Assembly: GCA_017437945.1 (NCBI GenBank)
Contig: JAFRWP010000005.1
Span: 152,245-216,244, forward strand
DNA from: Candidatus Saccharimonadota bacterium
Lineage (GTDB): Bacteria; Patescibacteriota; Saccharimonadia; Saccharimonadales; Saccharimonadaceae
Direction: 5' to 3'
DNA: 64,000 bases
The notes under the pieces were generated by a model. It saw only the letters and a list, made by a program, of their open reading frames with translations. It was not told the origin of the DNA and did not search any database. Shown here piece after piece: positions 32,694 to 40,730 of the stretch (its first letter is position 1; each line of letters begins with the position of its first letter). The translations under genes were made by a program, and so were the position numbers.

Positions 32694-32732
32694 ACCTCCT
32701 CTTGAATATCAGTTTAGCATCTAAGAGGAGGT
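32694..32732 (-). terminator. Terminator-like hairpin overlapping the tdk ribosome site
   Basis: In minus-strand sense CCTCCTCTT pairs AAGAGGAGG (plus positions 32723-32731 and 32695-32703) across a 19-nt loop and is followed by TTTTT. It can end transcripts of the 32749 gene and also masks the tdk Shine-Dalgarno. Confidence 0.75.
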
Positions 32733-32748
32733 AATGGTGTTGTATTTT

Positions 32749-33651
32749 TTATAAAACTTCGGAGTATTCGAACATGATTTCTTCTAGTGCACCGCCGTCT
32801 TCTTCTGAGGAGAACATGAAATCTACGCGGTAGTTACCGATTTGTACCCAGTAGTTACCATGGCTTTCCTTAGCCGTTTTCCAGGCTTTCTTGACGTCTT
32901 CGCCTTTAGATTTGCCGCAGGTGAACTCATGGCCGTTGACGGATATTTTTTCGTTATGCTCGCCGCACCAGAAGGCTGCATAAGAAGAAAGATCATCATA
33001 TTTTTTGACATTATCGTCATCGCCGCTGCCAACGTATACACCATAAACCACGGTATAGCTAGCGTCGTAATCGTCTAGATCCTTGATGATGTAGGCTGAA
33101 GGAAGCGTATCGCCTTTATCGGAATCCATGTCAAATGTGTAGGTCTTTGCAAGGTGCGCATTAATATCGGTAAGTTTTTTATAATTGAAGCTGCTGTCGC
33201 GCTCATAAAGATCGGTGATCTTGGAGAGGCTACGGATATAATCGCCATACTTCTCTTTTGGTTCAATAGTGAGTCCATCGAGTGTGAGGGATAGTTTTTC
33301 GCTTGGATCACGAACCGGATCAGTCTCGTCGCCATCGTCTCCGTCATCCGAAGTCTTCTTCGTTTCTTTGCTGGTGTCGGCGGTTTTGTCTTTAGAATCG
33401 TCAGCCTTGCCGGAATTGTTCATTAAAATGATTGCGGCAACGATGCCACCGATAATGAGAATAGCCGCAACGATGAGAATAATGATGAGTGGGGCTTTAG
33501 ATTTTTTCTGCGGTGCGGTACCCGTTGGGTTTATTGGCATGCCGGCTGGATTTGGTTGATATGGGTTTGGCGCTGGCGCAGGATTCGGCATTGGAGTCTG
33601 ACCTGGCATCGGCGTCGGGGTTTGAGTTGGTTCAAAAGAATTATTATACAT
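32749..33651 (-). CDS. Membrane-anchored surface protein, paralog 4 of a tandem family (300 aa)
   Basis: The N-terminal ~50 residues are Pro/Met/Asn-rich, followed by a single helix (~54-78) and a Lys/Asp-rich spacer. The ~180-residue ectodomain starts LTLDGLTIEPKEKYGDYIRSLSKI-like, the shared motif of the family. Two cysteines (FWCGEH, FTCGKS) may pair. TATACT is 6 nt before the ATG, so this copy has its own leaderless promoter. Family unknown to me; a cytosol-in, domain-out orientation fits the absence of a signal peptide before the helix. Confidence 0.78.
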   Translation of the reverse strand: MYNNSFEPTQTPTPMPGQTPMPNPAPAPNPYQPNPAGMPINPTGTAPQKKSKAPLIIILIVAAILIIGGIVAAIILMNNSGKADDSKDKTADTSKETKKTSDDGDDGDETDPVRDPSEKLSLTLDGLTIEPKEKYGDYIRSLSKITDLYERDSSFNYKKLTDINAHLAKTYTFDMDSDKGDTLPSAYIIKDLDDYDASYTVVYGVYVGSGDDDNVKKYDDLSSYAAFWCGEHNEKISVNGHEFTCGKSKGEDVKKAWKTAKESHGNYWVQIGNYRVDFMFSSEEDGGALEEIMFEYSEVL

Positions 33652-33678
33652 AATTCTAGTATAACATAAGCGGAGTAG

Positions 33679-35052
33679 CTAATTGGTCGGTAGATCGCCA
33701 CCGTAGATGGTCAATTGGGACAAGATTTGATCACTGTTCTTATTATTGTTGGCGAAGATGGCTTTAATGAAAAAGCCTTTGTATTTGACGACGTAAATGT
33801 TGGTGGTATTTTGTATGACTTGATAGTCCACAAACATATCTTCGAATTCTTTGCGAGTAGTTTTGGTTTGCTCGATTCGGAATTTATTATCGAGGTCAAA
33901 GAAGCCCGAGCCTAATCCAAAGACAGTTTGCGTATAGGCATTTAAATCTTTAATTTTAAGATTGCTAGCATTTGAGTTCGCATAGCCAAATACATAAAGA
34001 TATCGCGACTCGTTGCATTTGACGCCGATATTTGCTTTGTTGTCTTTGGCTGGCTGTTCGATGAATTCGAAAATGTTTGTGATGGTCTCTTTTTTGGAAT
34101 TGGATAGGTCGGAGATTTCGCAGCCTTCTTTGTTGATATTGTAGAGATAATTGCCAAGATTCTTGGTCATGACAATAGTATTTGCATACAGGCTGATTTC
34201 AATAGATTCCGATGGGGACGGCTTCTTTTTATCGTACTCAAGATAATACTTTGCTTCTTTTCGCTCCTGATCTTTAAGAGGAGTAATAGTGATGTGATTG
34301 ATAACGTCGCCGACGAAATAGAACTCGATCCAGTGATTTTTGTAAAGGATGGAGGCTTTTGGCATTCCGTAAGCCTGTTCTTTGATCTCTATCTCCCCGA
34401 AAAACTTTTCGATTTCAGGTTCCGTAGTTTGGAGGCAGGTATAAGTCTGTCCTTCTAAAACGAAGTCGAATTTATCAACCATGCAAGTTATAGTGACGAC
34501 CGATAGGAGTTCACCGCGTTTAGTAGCAGAACTGTATTCGATGGTATCATCCCTGAGCTGATAAATCATGTAAATAAAGTTTTTGGTTTCAACTGGCGGT
34601 TTACTATAGGCTACGCCGTCTTCGTATGAGAATGACGCTAGTTCGTCCAAGTATGCGTCAATATCTGTCAGTTCTTCGTAGTCATCATATCTATTGCTGG
34701 AATTAAGTTGAAAATTTTTCGCGGCGTTTCTGACGGTATCGTTCATCGTGTCGGCGACAAAGAAATATTTATTGTCGTAGCCAACAAGGATTTGATCGTC
34801 GACAAGCCCTGGCATTCCGGCAGTTGGTTGATTTTCGCCGGAGCCAGATTGAGAGCCACCATTCTTTTGCATGGCGAAGAAGATGACGGCGATGGCTGCC
34901 AACGCTACGACGATTATTAATATTATTGGAATAATGATGCGTTTCTTGTTCGACCCGGAAGGATTTGGCGAGTTTGGCGAAACTGGTTGCATCGGCTGCA
35001 TCGGCTGTGGTTGTGGTAGCGGCTGTGGCTGCGGACAATAACCTGGTTGCAT
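33679..35052 (-). CDS. Membrane-anchored surface protein, paralog 3 (457 aa)
   Basis: Pro/Gln-rich start (MQPGYCPQPQPLPQPQ), a helix at ~38-62, a Gly/Ser linker, then an ectodomain beginning VGYDNKYFFVADTMNDTVRNAAKNF. That segment aligns with the family motif hydrophobic-D-x3-F-x-(I/V)...D-x-(V/I)-R-x2-A-K. It is roughly twice as long as its siblings, so the ectodomain may be duplicated. AGGAG precedes the ATG, 2 nt after the stop of paralog 2; co-transcribed downstream of hisS. Confidence 0.78.
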   Translation of the reverse strand: MQPGYCPQPQPLPQPQPMQPMQPVSPNSPNPSGSNKKRIIIPIILIIVVALAAIAVIFFAMQKNGGSQSGSGENQPTAGMPGLVDDQILVGYDNKYFFVADTMNDTVRNAAKNFQLNSSNRYDDYEELTDIDAYLDELASFSYEDGVAYSKPPVETKNFIYMIYQLRDDTIEYSSATKRGELLSVVTITCMVDKFDFVLEGQTYTCLQTTEPEIEKFFGEIEIKEQAYGMPKASILYKNHWIEFYFVGDVINHITITPLKDQERKEAKYYLEYDKKKPSPSESIEISLYANTIVMTKNLGNYLYNINKEGCEISDLSNSKKETITNIFEFIEQPAKDNKANIGVKCNESRYLYVFGYANSNASNLKIKDLNAYTQTVFGLGSGFFDLDNKFRIEQTKTTRKEFEDMFVDYQVIQNTTNIYVVKYKGFFIKAIFANNNKNSDQILSQLTIYGGDLPTN

Positions 35053-35054
35053 AA

Positions 35055-35840
35055 TTACACTCCTATATGCGTTTTAATACTTAGAGTTTCCAGAGTACCG
35101 TCTGTTGCATTAAATGCGGCTTGGAAGTTGCGTTTCTTGTAAGTGAAACTATAACCTTTATACCCATCGGATCCGGTTGCATCGGAAACGTATTCCTTGG
35201 CTTCTTTAAACATTTCTTCGAATTCGGCGCTGGTGGTCTTTTTGGTAGTAAGGTCGTGTCCGTCAATTTTTAGTTCGACTGAGTTTCCCTGAAATGGATA
35301 TATCATTATCGAAAAATCGGCGTCGTCAATTTTGGTAGCCATTTCGTCAAGACCATAAATGGTGCGGTCTACGCTAATGAATAAGTCGGGCAAATCCGAA
35401 TCGCTCTTTTTGAGAATGGTGTTTTTGATATTTCCTTCGTAATCTTCTGGGTCACTTTTAATGTATTGGCTGAGATAGCTTTCGATATCGGTTACTTCAG
35501 TATAAGTGTGGTCCATGAGACCACCCCAGTCGTAAATTTTATGCTGTTTGGCGATTTGACGAATGACGTCGCCGTACGTGTCGGTCACTTTAAACTTGGC
35601 GCCATCGAATTCGATAGTGATGTAGTCCGGATCGACTTCACCAGTAGCATCACCGCTGCCGCCATTGATGTTTTTGATTATTAAAAATGTGCCAAGGATA
35701 ATTAATGCAATAATGGCGAGCGTGGCAAGGCCGATTAATAGCATGATTAATTTTTTGTTGGGATTATCGGCTGGTGGTATGTTATCGACTGGCGCGTTAT
35801 TGACGGGATATTGTTGCGGATAATAGTTATCGTTTTGCAT
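35055..35840 (-). CDS. Membrane-anchored surface protein, paralog 2 (261 aa)
   Basis: Asn/Pro-rich N-terminus, one helix (~31-55), then an ectodomain beginning ITIEFDGAKFKVTDTYGD followed by VIRQIAKQHK. This is the clearest version of the family motif. No cysteines in the ectodomain. GAGGT precedes the ATG; 11-nt gap from paralog 1. Function unknown; conservation of the motif across four otherwise divergent copies argues for a shared fold. Confidence 0.78.
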   Translation of the reverse strand: MQNDNYYPQQYPVNNAPVDNIPPADNPNKKLIMLLIGLATLAIIALIILGTFLIIKNINGGSGDATGEVDPDYITIEFDGAKFKVTDTYGDVIRQIAKQHKIYDWGGLMDHTYTEVTDIESYLSQYIKSDPEDYEGNIKNTILKKSDSDLPDLFISVDRTIYGLDEMATKIDDADFSIMIYPFQGNSVELKIDGHDLTTKKTTSAEFEEMFKEAKEYVSDATGSDGYKGYSFTYKKRNFQAAFNATDGTLETLSIKTHIGV

Positions 35841-35851
35841 TTTGACCTCGC

Positions 35852-36529
35852 TTATTTGCTCCTAATTGTTATTGCGATGATTCCATTTTGGTAGCTAAAA
35901 CTAATCGTGTAGCCTTTGTATTGGGCGATATGGGTGGCGAAATCGGCTACGGAATTGTTTTCTTGGATTTTAATATCTTTGAACATGGAGCGGAGGTCTT
36001 CTTTGGTGGTAGTATTGGCTTGAATTTTTAGATTATCAATGTAGGCGATTTCGTAATCTCGGACATTGAAATCGACATTGGTTTTGGCGTCACCAATTTT
36101 ATAACTCGAGTCGTGTTTAATGCCGTCGTTTTCGTAAAATACGTTGACGTTGTAGTAAGTATTTGATCTATTTTTAAACTCAATTTGTGTGCGGATGTTT
36201 TTGTATGGTTGGTTAAGGAAAGATTCGAGATCGTTGACACGCACCGTATCTCTGGCGTCTTGAGTATCAAACCAGTATGGTTGGCGCTGCTTGGCGATTT
36301 GCCTGACGGTGTCGCCAAACTTTTCTTTGATCATGAACGATAGCCCATCGACTTGGACGGCGATGTCTTCTCTTTTAGTTGTTTCGGTGTCTCCTGTTTC
36401 AGTAGGAGTATTCTGCGGATTGTTGACTGCAATCAAAATAATAACAACACAAATGGCTACTACGGTTAAGATGGCGGAGACGCAAATAACAATAAGATTT
36501 GTAATTGTTAGTTTGTTCTCGTTCCGCAC
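35852..36529 (-). CDS. Membrane-anchored surface protein, paralog 1 (225 aa)
   Basis: The shortest copy, with no proline-rich N-terminus. It begins directly with a helix (~8-33), then IAVQVDGLSFMIKEKFGD and TVRQIAKQRQ, the family motif. It starts with GTG 36529, supported by GGAGG ~8 nt upstream and a position 15 nt after the hisS stop. First of the four-gene array; hisS read-through probably drives it. Confidence 0.75.
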   Translation of the reverse strand: MRNENKLTITNLIVICVSAILTVVAICVVIILIAVNNPQNTPTETGDTETTKREDIAVQVDGLSFMIKEKFGDTVRQIAKQRQPYWFDTQDARDTVRVNDLESFLNQPYKNIRTQIEFKNRSNTYYNVNVFYENDGIKHDSSYKIGDAKTNVDFNVRDYEIAYIDNLKIQANTTTKEDLRSMFKDIKIQENNSVADFATHIAQYKGYTISFSYQNGIIAITIRSK

Positions 36530-36543
36530 CCTTTTGCCCTCCG

Positions 36544-37830
36544 TTATAATTCGGTTGTTTCGCCGGTTTTTAGATTTTTGGCAAGATATTTTTGATTAAT
36601 TACTTCGTTGCTGCCGACGACTATGGCAAAGTCGGCAATTTTGCCAGCACGATTGAAGCGGTCGCCAAGTTTGCGGTCGGTGAGATCAACGTCGACAGTT
36701 TTGCCTTTTTCGCGTAGGCTGTTGGCTAGTTCGAAAGATGCTTCGTATTCATTGGCCGAAAGTGGCAAAATAACGTAATCAACAGGGCTGTTGACGCTGA
36801 TGTTGATTAAGTTGTGCTCGCGGAGAATGAAGAATAGACGAGTGAGTCCAATGGAGCCGCCAACGCCTGGGAATTTTTGGTCAGTGAAGTTGCTGGCAAG
36901 ATTTTCGTAACGTCCGCCGGAGGCAATGGAGCCAATTTCGCGATAATCTTCGAGCATAGTTTCGAATACGGTACCAGTGTAATAATCGAGGCCACGGATA
37001 ATCATGAAATCGATAATAAAATTGCCGGTCTTCTCTGCTTCGAGGATAGAAGTGACTTCTTTAAGTTCGTCGAGACCTTCCTGGACGGCGGTGAGGTCGC
37101 CAAGAATTTCGCGTAATTTAGTTTCAACTTCCTCGAAACTACCCTTCGTGAACATGAAGGCGCAGATTTGATTGACTTGGTCATCATTCAGGCCGAGTTC
37201 GTATAAGGCAGCGCGAGATTTTTCTTCTGGGATTTTTTCGGCGTGGTCAATAATGCCGGAAATCTGAGTGGCTTTTTCGCTGAGGCCGAGTGCTCGTAGA
37301 AAACCAGCAAGAACTTTGCGGTTACTGATACGAATGATCATTCTTGGCAAGTTGAAAGTCTTGAGCGCAGCATAAATGCAGGAAATAACTTTTGCGTCGT
37401 AGGCGATTGGTAATTTGTCGCGGCCGATGATGTCGGCGTCGCACTGGTAAAATTCGCGGAAGCGACCGCGTTGGGCGCGCTCACCGCGGAAGTTGCGATT
37501 AATTTGTGTAACTTGGAACGGAAAAGCTAAGTCGTTGTTATGTTCAACGATGTAGCGTGCAAGTGGCACGGTATGATCGAAGCGAAGAGCTTGATCGGCG
37601 GAGTCGGAACTTTCGTCGGTCTTGCTGACCATATAGATTTGCTTCTCGGTATCGCCGCCCGCCTTAGCGAGCAAAATGTCGGTGCGCTCAATAATTGGCG
37701 TCTCGATACTAAGGAAGCCGTAATGGTGGTATACGTCGCTGATGTTATTCTTGAGCTGGTCAAAGATAGCCTGCTCAGTTGGTAGGAGTTCTTGCATGCC
37801 GGAAAGTGGCGACGTATTTAATTTTTTCAT
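36544..37830 (-). CDS. hisS: Histidyl-tRNA synthetase
   Basis: Class II synthetase of 428 residues with GMQELLPTEQ near the start. Motif 2 is FRGERAQRGRFREFYQCDADIIG-type; the histidine-specific loop is RGLDYYTGTVFE and motif 3 is GGSIGLTRLFFIL. A C-terminal anticodon-binding domain follows (VDYVILPLS...VDVDLTDRKLGDRF). TAAAAT lies exactly 6 nt before the ATG, so there is no room for a T-box or other leader. Charges tRNA-His. The four surface-protein paralogs follow it. Confidence 0.97.
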   Translation of the reverse strand: MKKLNTSPLSGMQELLPTEQAIFDQLKNNISDVYHHYGFLSIETPIIERTDILLAKAGGDTEKQIYMVSKTDESSDSADQALRFDHTVPLARYIVEHNNDLAFPFQVTQINRNFRGERAQRGRFREFYQCDADIIGRDKLPIAYDAKVISCIYAALKTFNLPRMIIRISNRKVLAGFLRALGLSEKATQISGIIDHAEKIPEEKSRAALYELGLNDDQVNQICAFMFTKGSFEEVETKLREILGDLTAVQEGLDELKEVTSILEAEKTGNFIIDFMIIRGLDYYTGTVFETMLEDYREIGSIASGGRYENLASNFTDQKFPGVGGSIGLTRLFFILREHNLINISVNSPVDYVILPLSANEYEASFELANSLREKGKTVDVDLTDRKLGDRFNRAGKIADFAIVVGSNEVINQKYLAKNLKTGETTEL

Positions 37831-37851
37831 ACCCTTATTTTAACACAAAGG

Positions 37852-38244
37852 CTATTCTTTATCAGGTAGTGTGGTGAGTGCTTCTTTGAGGCCGTCTAGG
37901 TCGTAGCTTTCTTTGGTCATGCGCTCTTCTTCGGCTTGAATCATAGTTCCGTTTCTACTATTAGCGATATCTTGAATTGGTTCAGTAATCATCAAATAAA
38001 TACAACAAACGAGAATAAATATAATGATGCCGACAACGATTTTCGAAGTAGAATCAGTATTCTTTGCTGACTGTGCGGCCGAAACAAAAGACTGGCTTTG
38101 CGTCGGCTGCGATGCCGGGTCCGATACGGATTGGCTGTGGATGTTTCTTATAAGGGTCTTTAAATATATTATTATTAATATAGCATTAACGGTATAATAT
38201 ATGGTATGGCTAATCACGAGCTGCAAGAGAAAACGACTGAACAA
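37852..38244 (-). CDS. Small membrane protein of unknown function, start uncertain (up to 130 aa)
   Basis: The convincing part is the C-terminal ~75 residues: a Ser/Gln-rich linker, a membrane helix (KIVVGIIIFILVCCIYLMI) and an acidic tail ending in EALTTLPDKE. The only in-frame ATG upstream is at 38244, inside the divergent gene at 38206 and across that gene's promoter. The apparent first helix (YYTVNAILIIIYL) is just the antisense of that AT-rich promoter and may not be real. No other ATG, GTG or TTG lies between that promoter and the second helix. The true start is either the overlapping ATG or a rare codon. Confidence 0.55.
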   Translation of the reverse strand: MFSRFLLQLVISHTIYYTVNAILIIIYLKTLIRNIHSQSVSDPASQPTQSQSFVSAAQSAKNTDSTSKIVVGIIIFILVCCIYLMITEPIQDIANSRNGTMIQAEEERMTKESYDLDGLKEALTTLPDKE

Positions 38245-40245
38245 TCCGAGGAAAAAGGCTGGCTAGGTGACAATGTACCAGAGTTTGCCGGTGGTAAGCA
38301 TGAGGATGATTATCAGCAGAGGCAGGAAGCGCCTAAAGATTATGTGGCCGAAAAGATTTCGCAGAATCCGATGGAAGTTTTGCGTAATAAGGAACTGTTA
38401 AACAAGATAGCGGCGGAATATTCTGAGCAATATGAGAATAATGGCAAGACTTCTTCGCGAATGTTGTCAGTCAAAGAGTGGCTTGATTATTGTGTGACTG
38501 TGCAGTTGCAGGGACCGAACGCCGAACAATTTGCTCGCAGCGAAGAATTCCGAAATTATAGTGAAGTAACAATGCGGATTGCGAATGATCGCCATTTTGA
38601 TACCAGCCGTGGCCCGCTTTACCCAGAGTTGTCGCTGAATCCATTATTGAAAAATCCAAAAACGCGCGAAATGGTTGTGCGTAGTGTTAATCCACAGCAT
38701 GCTGAGAATGGTTTGAGGATAATTGAGCAACATATGCATAACTATGAAGTTGCGATGAGCGGTATCGATAGTCGTCTTGAACGTGGCGATAAGCTTAGCC
38801 AAAAACAATTGGATGTTTTGGGCGATTACGTATATTTGGGCCACAATTACGCCGATGGTCGTGCGCAAAAGTTGGCCGAGTATTGTATTAATGAAATCGA
38901 TGAGAATACTAATAATAAAGCGTCTGTGCCGGTAATTGGCGCTTTGGCTAATTATTTTGTGAAATGCTATGATGGCGACGACGAAGTGCGAAGACGCAGT
39001 CGGATTTTTATTGCAGATTTCCAGGCGCAACCTGGCGATATGCATACGGGCGTTTCGACAAGTTATGCCTGTATACTTGAAAAGAAACAATTCTTGCAGA
39101 TGTCGATGACGTCTGAAGAGTCAATGAGTAAATCGCGTACCAACAAATCAAATGACTTATATCACTTAATGATGGTGACTTACCATGAAACGACGCATGA
39201 CCATCAGAAATATTCGTTGGCGCGCGGGGAGGTAACTCCGGGTGCGATGGCTTATGCGGTTAATCAAGTGTTGCGCAAAGATCAAGGTTGTATTCCAGTT
39301 GTCAACCTGAAAACTGGCGAGCAGATGATGGCTGGGTATTATCAAGCGAATCATGACAGTGATGAGATAGAAATTGATGCTGACGAAGAAGCGTGGCGTC
39401 AGTGCCGTAAATTCTTAGTTGATCATTGCAAAGCTTATGGCGAAAGGCGCCATAACGACCAAATAGTTGCCAAATTTTGGCGATTGCGAGATCAGTGTAA
39501 AACAAACGAAGAAGAAGTACGTGCGCGTCGCGCGTTTACGCGTAAAAAGAATAGTAGGGGCGAGTTAATTGATCCGGTTTACTATGACGTCGAAACGCTA
39601 GCGCAGAAAATTCGCGAAAACCCTTCCCTCTTGCAGGAATATAAGCTATTCGGAAAGTATTTTGGTGCGAATGGCCGTTTGCGGCCGTCATTGCTGACGG
39701 ATGGAAAAATCGCCAGCATCGAGTATAGCGGTTTTGATGAACATACTGATAATGTTGGTGCCGAGATTGGTACTTATATAGTTCGCGAAGAAGACGAAGT
39801 GAGTGCAGTGGTTGATAATTTACATGATCGCAAACTATCCAAAAAGGAAGTTGGCCATTTAATGGGCAACTTGTGGAACATAGTTCATCAAGATATATTA
39901 AAAATTCGCCAGTTAAAGACGGTAAATTTCGACAATTATGACGAAACGCGCTCGCGTAGAAATCAGTCGCCACAGGAAATTCGCGATTCTCTGCTTGAAG
40001 AGCATATGCGTAAAGTATATAACTGCATGAAGATTGCAGAGGTGGCGCGGAGATATAATCCAGAGTCAAGTGACTATATTGAAGAACAAGAGACTAAATA
40101 TATTGCCTCATATTACCGCGAAATGTCGCGCCAAGCAAAGATGAAGCCAAGCTATGCAACGATGGTTGAGCGCACTTATCGTAAAACTGGCAACAAAGCG
40201 CTCGTAGCGATAGCAGATATGATTCGGGCTGATTATAATTTGTAA
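38206..40245 (+). CDS. Large protein with HExxH metallopeptidase-like motif (679 aa)
   Basis: I do not recognise the family. The protein is soluble, with no signal peptide and a charged N-terminal ~40 residues. A zinc-peptidase-like motif H327-E-T-T-H331 sits in YHETTHDHQ. About 55-65 residues later an Asp/Glu cluster (DEIEIDADEEAW, ~386-397) could give the third ligand. Upstream and downstream regions are helical and rich in Asn, Gln, Arg and Tyr. TATAAT (38193-38198) is 7 nt before the ATG, a leaderless start. Single gene, ending just before the tRNA-Phe promoter. Zincin activity is inferred from the motif only. Confidence 0.72.
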   Translation: MANHELQEKTTEQSEEKGWLGDNVPEFAGGKHEDDYQQRQEAPKDYVAEKISQNPMEVLRNKELLNKIAAEYSEQYENNGKTSSRMLSVKEWLDYCVTVQLQGPNAEQFARSEEFRNYSEVTMRIANDRHFDTSRGPLYPELSLNPLLKNPKTREMVVRSVNPQHAENGLRIIEQHMHNYEVAMSGIDSRLERGDKLSQKQLDVLGDYVYLGHNYADGRAQKLAEYCINEIDENTNNKASVPVIGALANYFVKCYDGDDEVRRRSRIFIADFQAQPGDMHTGVSTSYACILEKKQFLQMSMTSEESMSKSRTNKSNDLYHLMMVTYHETTHDHQKYSLARGEVTPGAMAYAVNQVLRKDQGCIPVVNLKTGEQMMAGYYQANHDSDEIEIDADEEAWRQCRKFLVDHCKAYGERRHNDQIVAKFWRLRDQCKTNEEEVRARRAFTRKKNSRGELIDPVYYDVETLAQKIRENPSLLQEYKLFGKYFGANGRLRPSLLTDGKIASIEYSGFDEHTDNVGAEIGTYIVREEDEVSAVVDNLHDRKLSKKEVGHLMGNLWNIVHQDILKIRQLKTVNFDNYDETRSRRNQSPQEIRDSLLEEHMRKVYNCMKIAEVARRYNPESSDYIEEQETKYIASYYREMSRQAKMKPSYATMVERTYRKTGNKALVAIADMIRADYNL

Positions 40246-40246
40246 T

Positions 40247-40275
40247 TTGCCCGAATGAGATAGTTGTGATAGAAT
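40247..40275 (+). promoter_or_regulatory. tRNA-Phe promoter
   Basis: TTGCCC (40247-40252), a 17-bp spacer and TAGAAT (40270-40275), ~10 nt before the mature tRNA. Confidence 0.8.
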
Positions 40276-40284
40276 AATTGGAGT

Positions 40285-40360
40285 GGCTCTGTAGCTCAGC
40301 TGGTAGAGCAGAGGCCTGAAGAGCCTTGTGTCGACGGTTCAAGTCCGCCCGGAGCCACCA
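40285..40360 (+). tRNA. tRNA-Phe (anticodon GAA)
   Basis: Acceptor GGCTCTG pairs CGGAGCC, discriminator A, encoded CCA (40358-40360). The anticodon loop CTGAAGA gives GAA. D arm AGCTCAGCTGGTAGAGC and T loop GTTCAAGTC are canonical. A terminator follows after 13 nt. Confidence 0.95.
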
Positions 40361-40373
40361 AACCATGATTAAT

Positions 40374-40394
40374 GCCGAAGTTTCGGCGTTTTTT
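40374..40394 (+). terminator. tRNA-Phe terminator
   Basis: GCCGA (40374-40378), AGTT loop, TCGGC (40383-40387), then GTTTTTT. Confidence 0.8.
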
Positions 40395-40482
40395 GTTGTC
40401 TGCAGATTTTCAGATTTTTAAGGTTTTTTCAGGAAAGCCGAATATGCTTAGAATATAACAAAATTATTTAGGAGTATTTATT

Positions 40483-40713
40483 ATGAAGGATAAAATTATA
40501 TATTTCGTAATTGGACTATTAGCGGGATCGATTATATCAACTGGCTCGATATATATTTATACACTAGCGGCAAATAATGATGGAAATTCGAACCAGCAGA
40601 GCGGAATGCAGATGCCGGGCGAAAGACCAAGTGATATGGGCGGCGAGCGCATGAATGGTGGTACTCCTCCGGATATGCCGAATAGTGAAAACAATAATAG
40701 CAATAATTCTTAA
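40483..40713 (+). CDS. Small exported/anchored protein with Met-Pro-Gly-rich tail (76 aa)
   Basis: A hydrophobic N-terminus (~5-28) is followed by a low-complexity tail rich in Asn, Gly, Met, Pro and Asp (MPGERPSD, GGTPPDMPNSENNN). Similar tails end many Cthe_2159-type carbohydrate-binding proteins. Here the next gene encodes such a protein but has no such tail, so the tail may have been split into its own gene. AGGAG precedes the ATG. The 17-nt gap to the next gene suggests an operon. Confidence 0.65.
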   Translation: MKDKIIYFVIGLLAGSIISTGSIYIYTLAANNDGNSNQQSGMQMPGERPSDMGGERMNGGTPPDMPNSENNNSNNS

Positions 40714-40730
40714 TTAGCGAGTAGGTGCGA

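Noticed and set aside
37831..37860. T-box or attenuator before hisS
   Set aside because: The -10 box is 6 nt from the ATG, so there is no leader to hold one.
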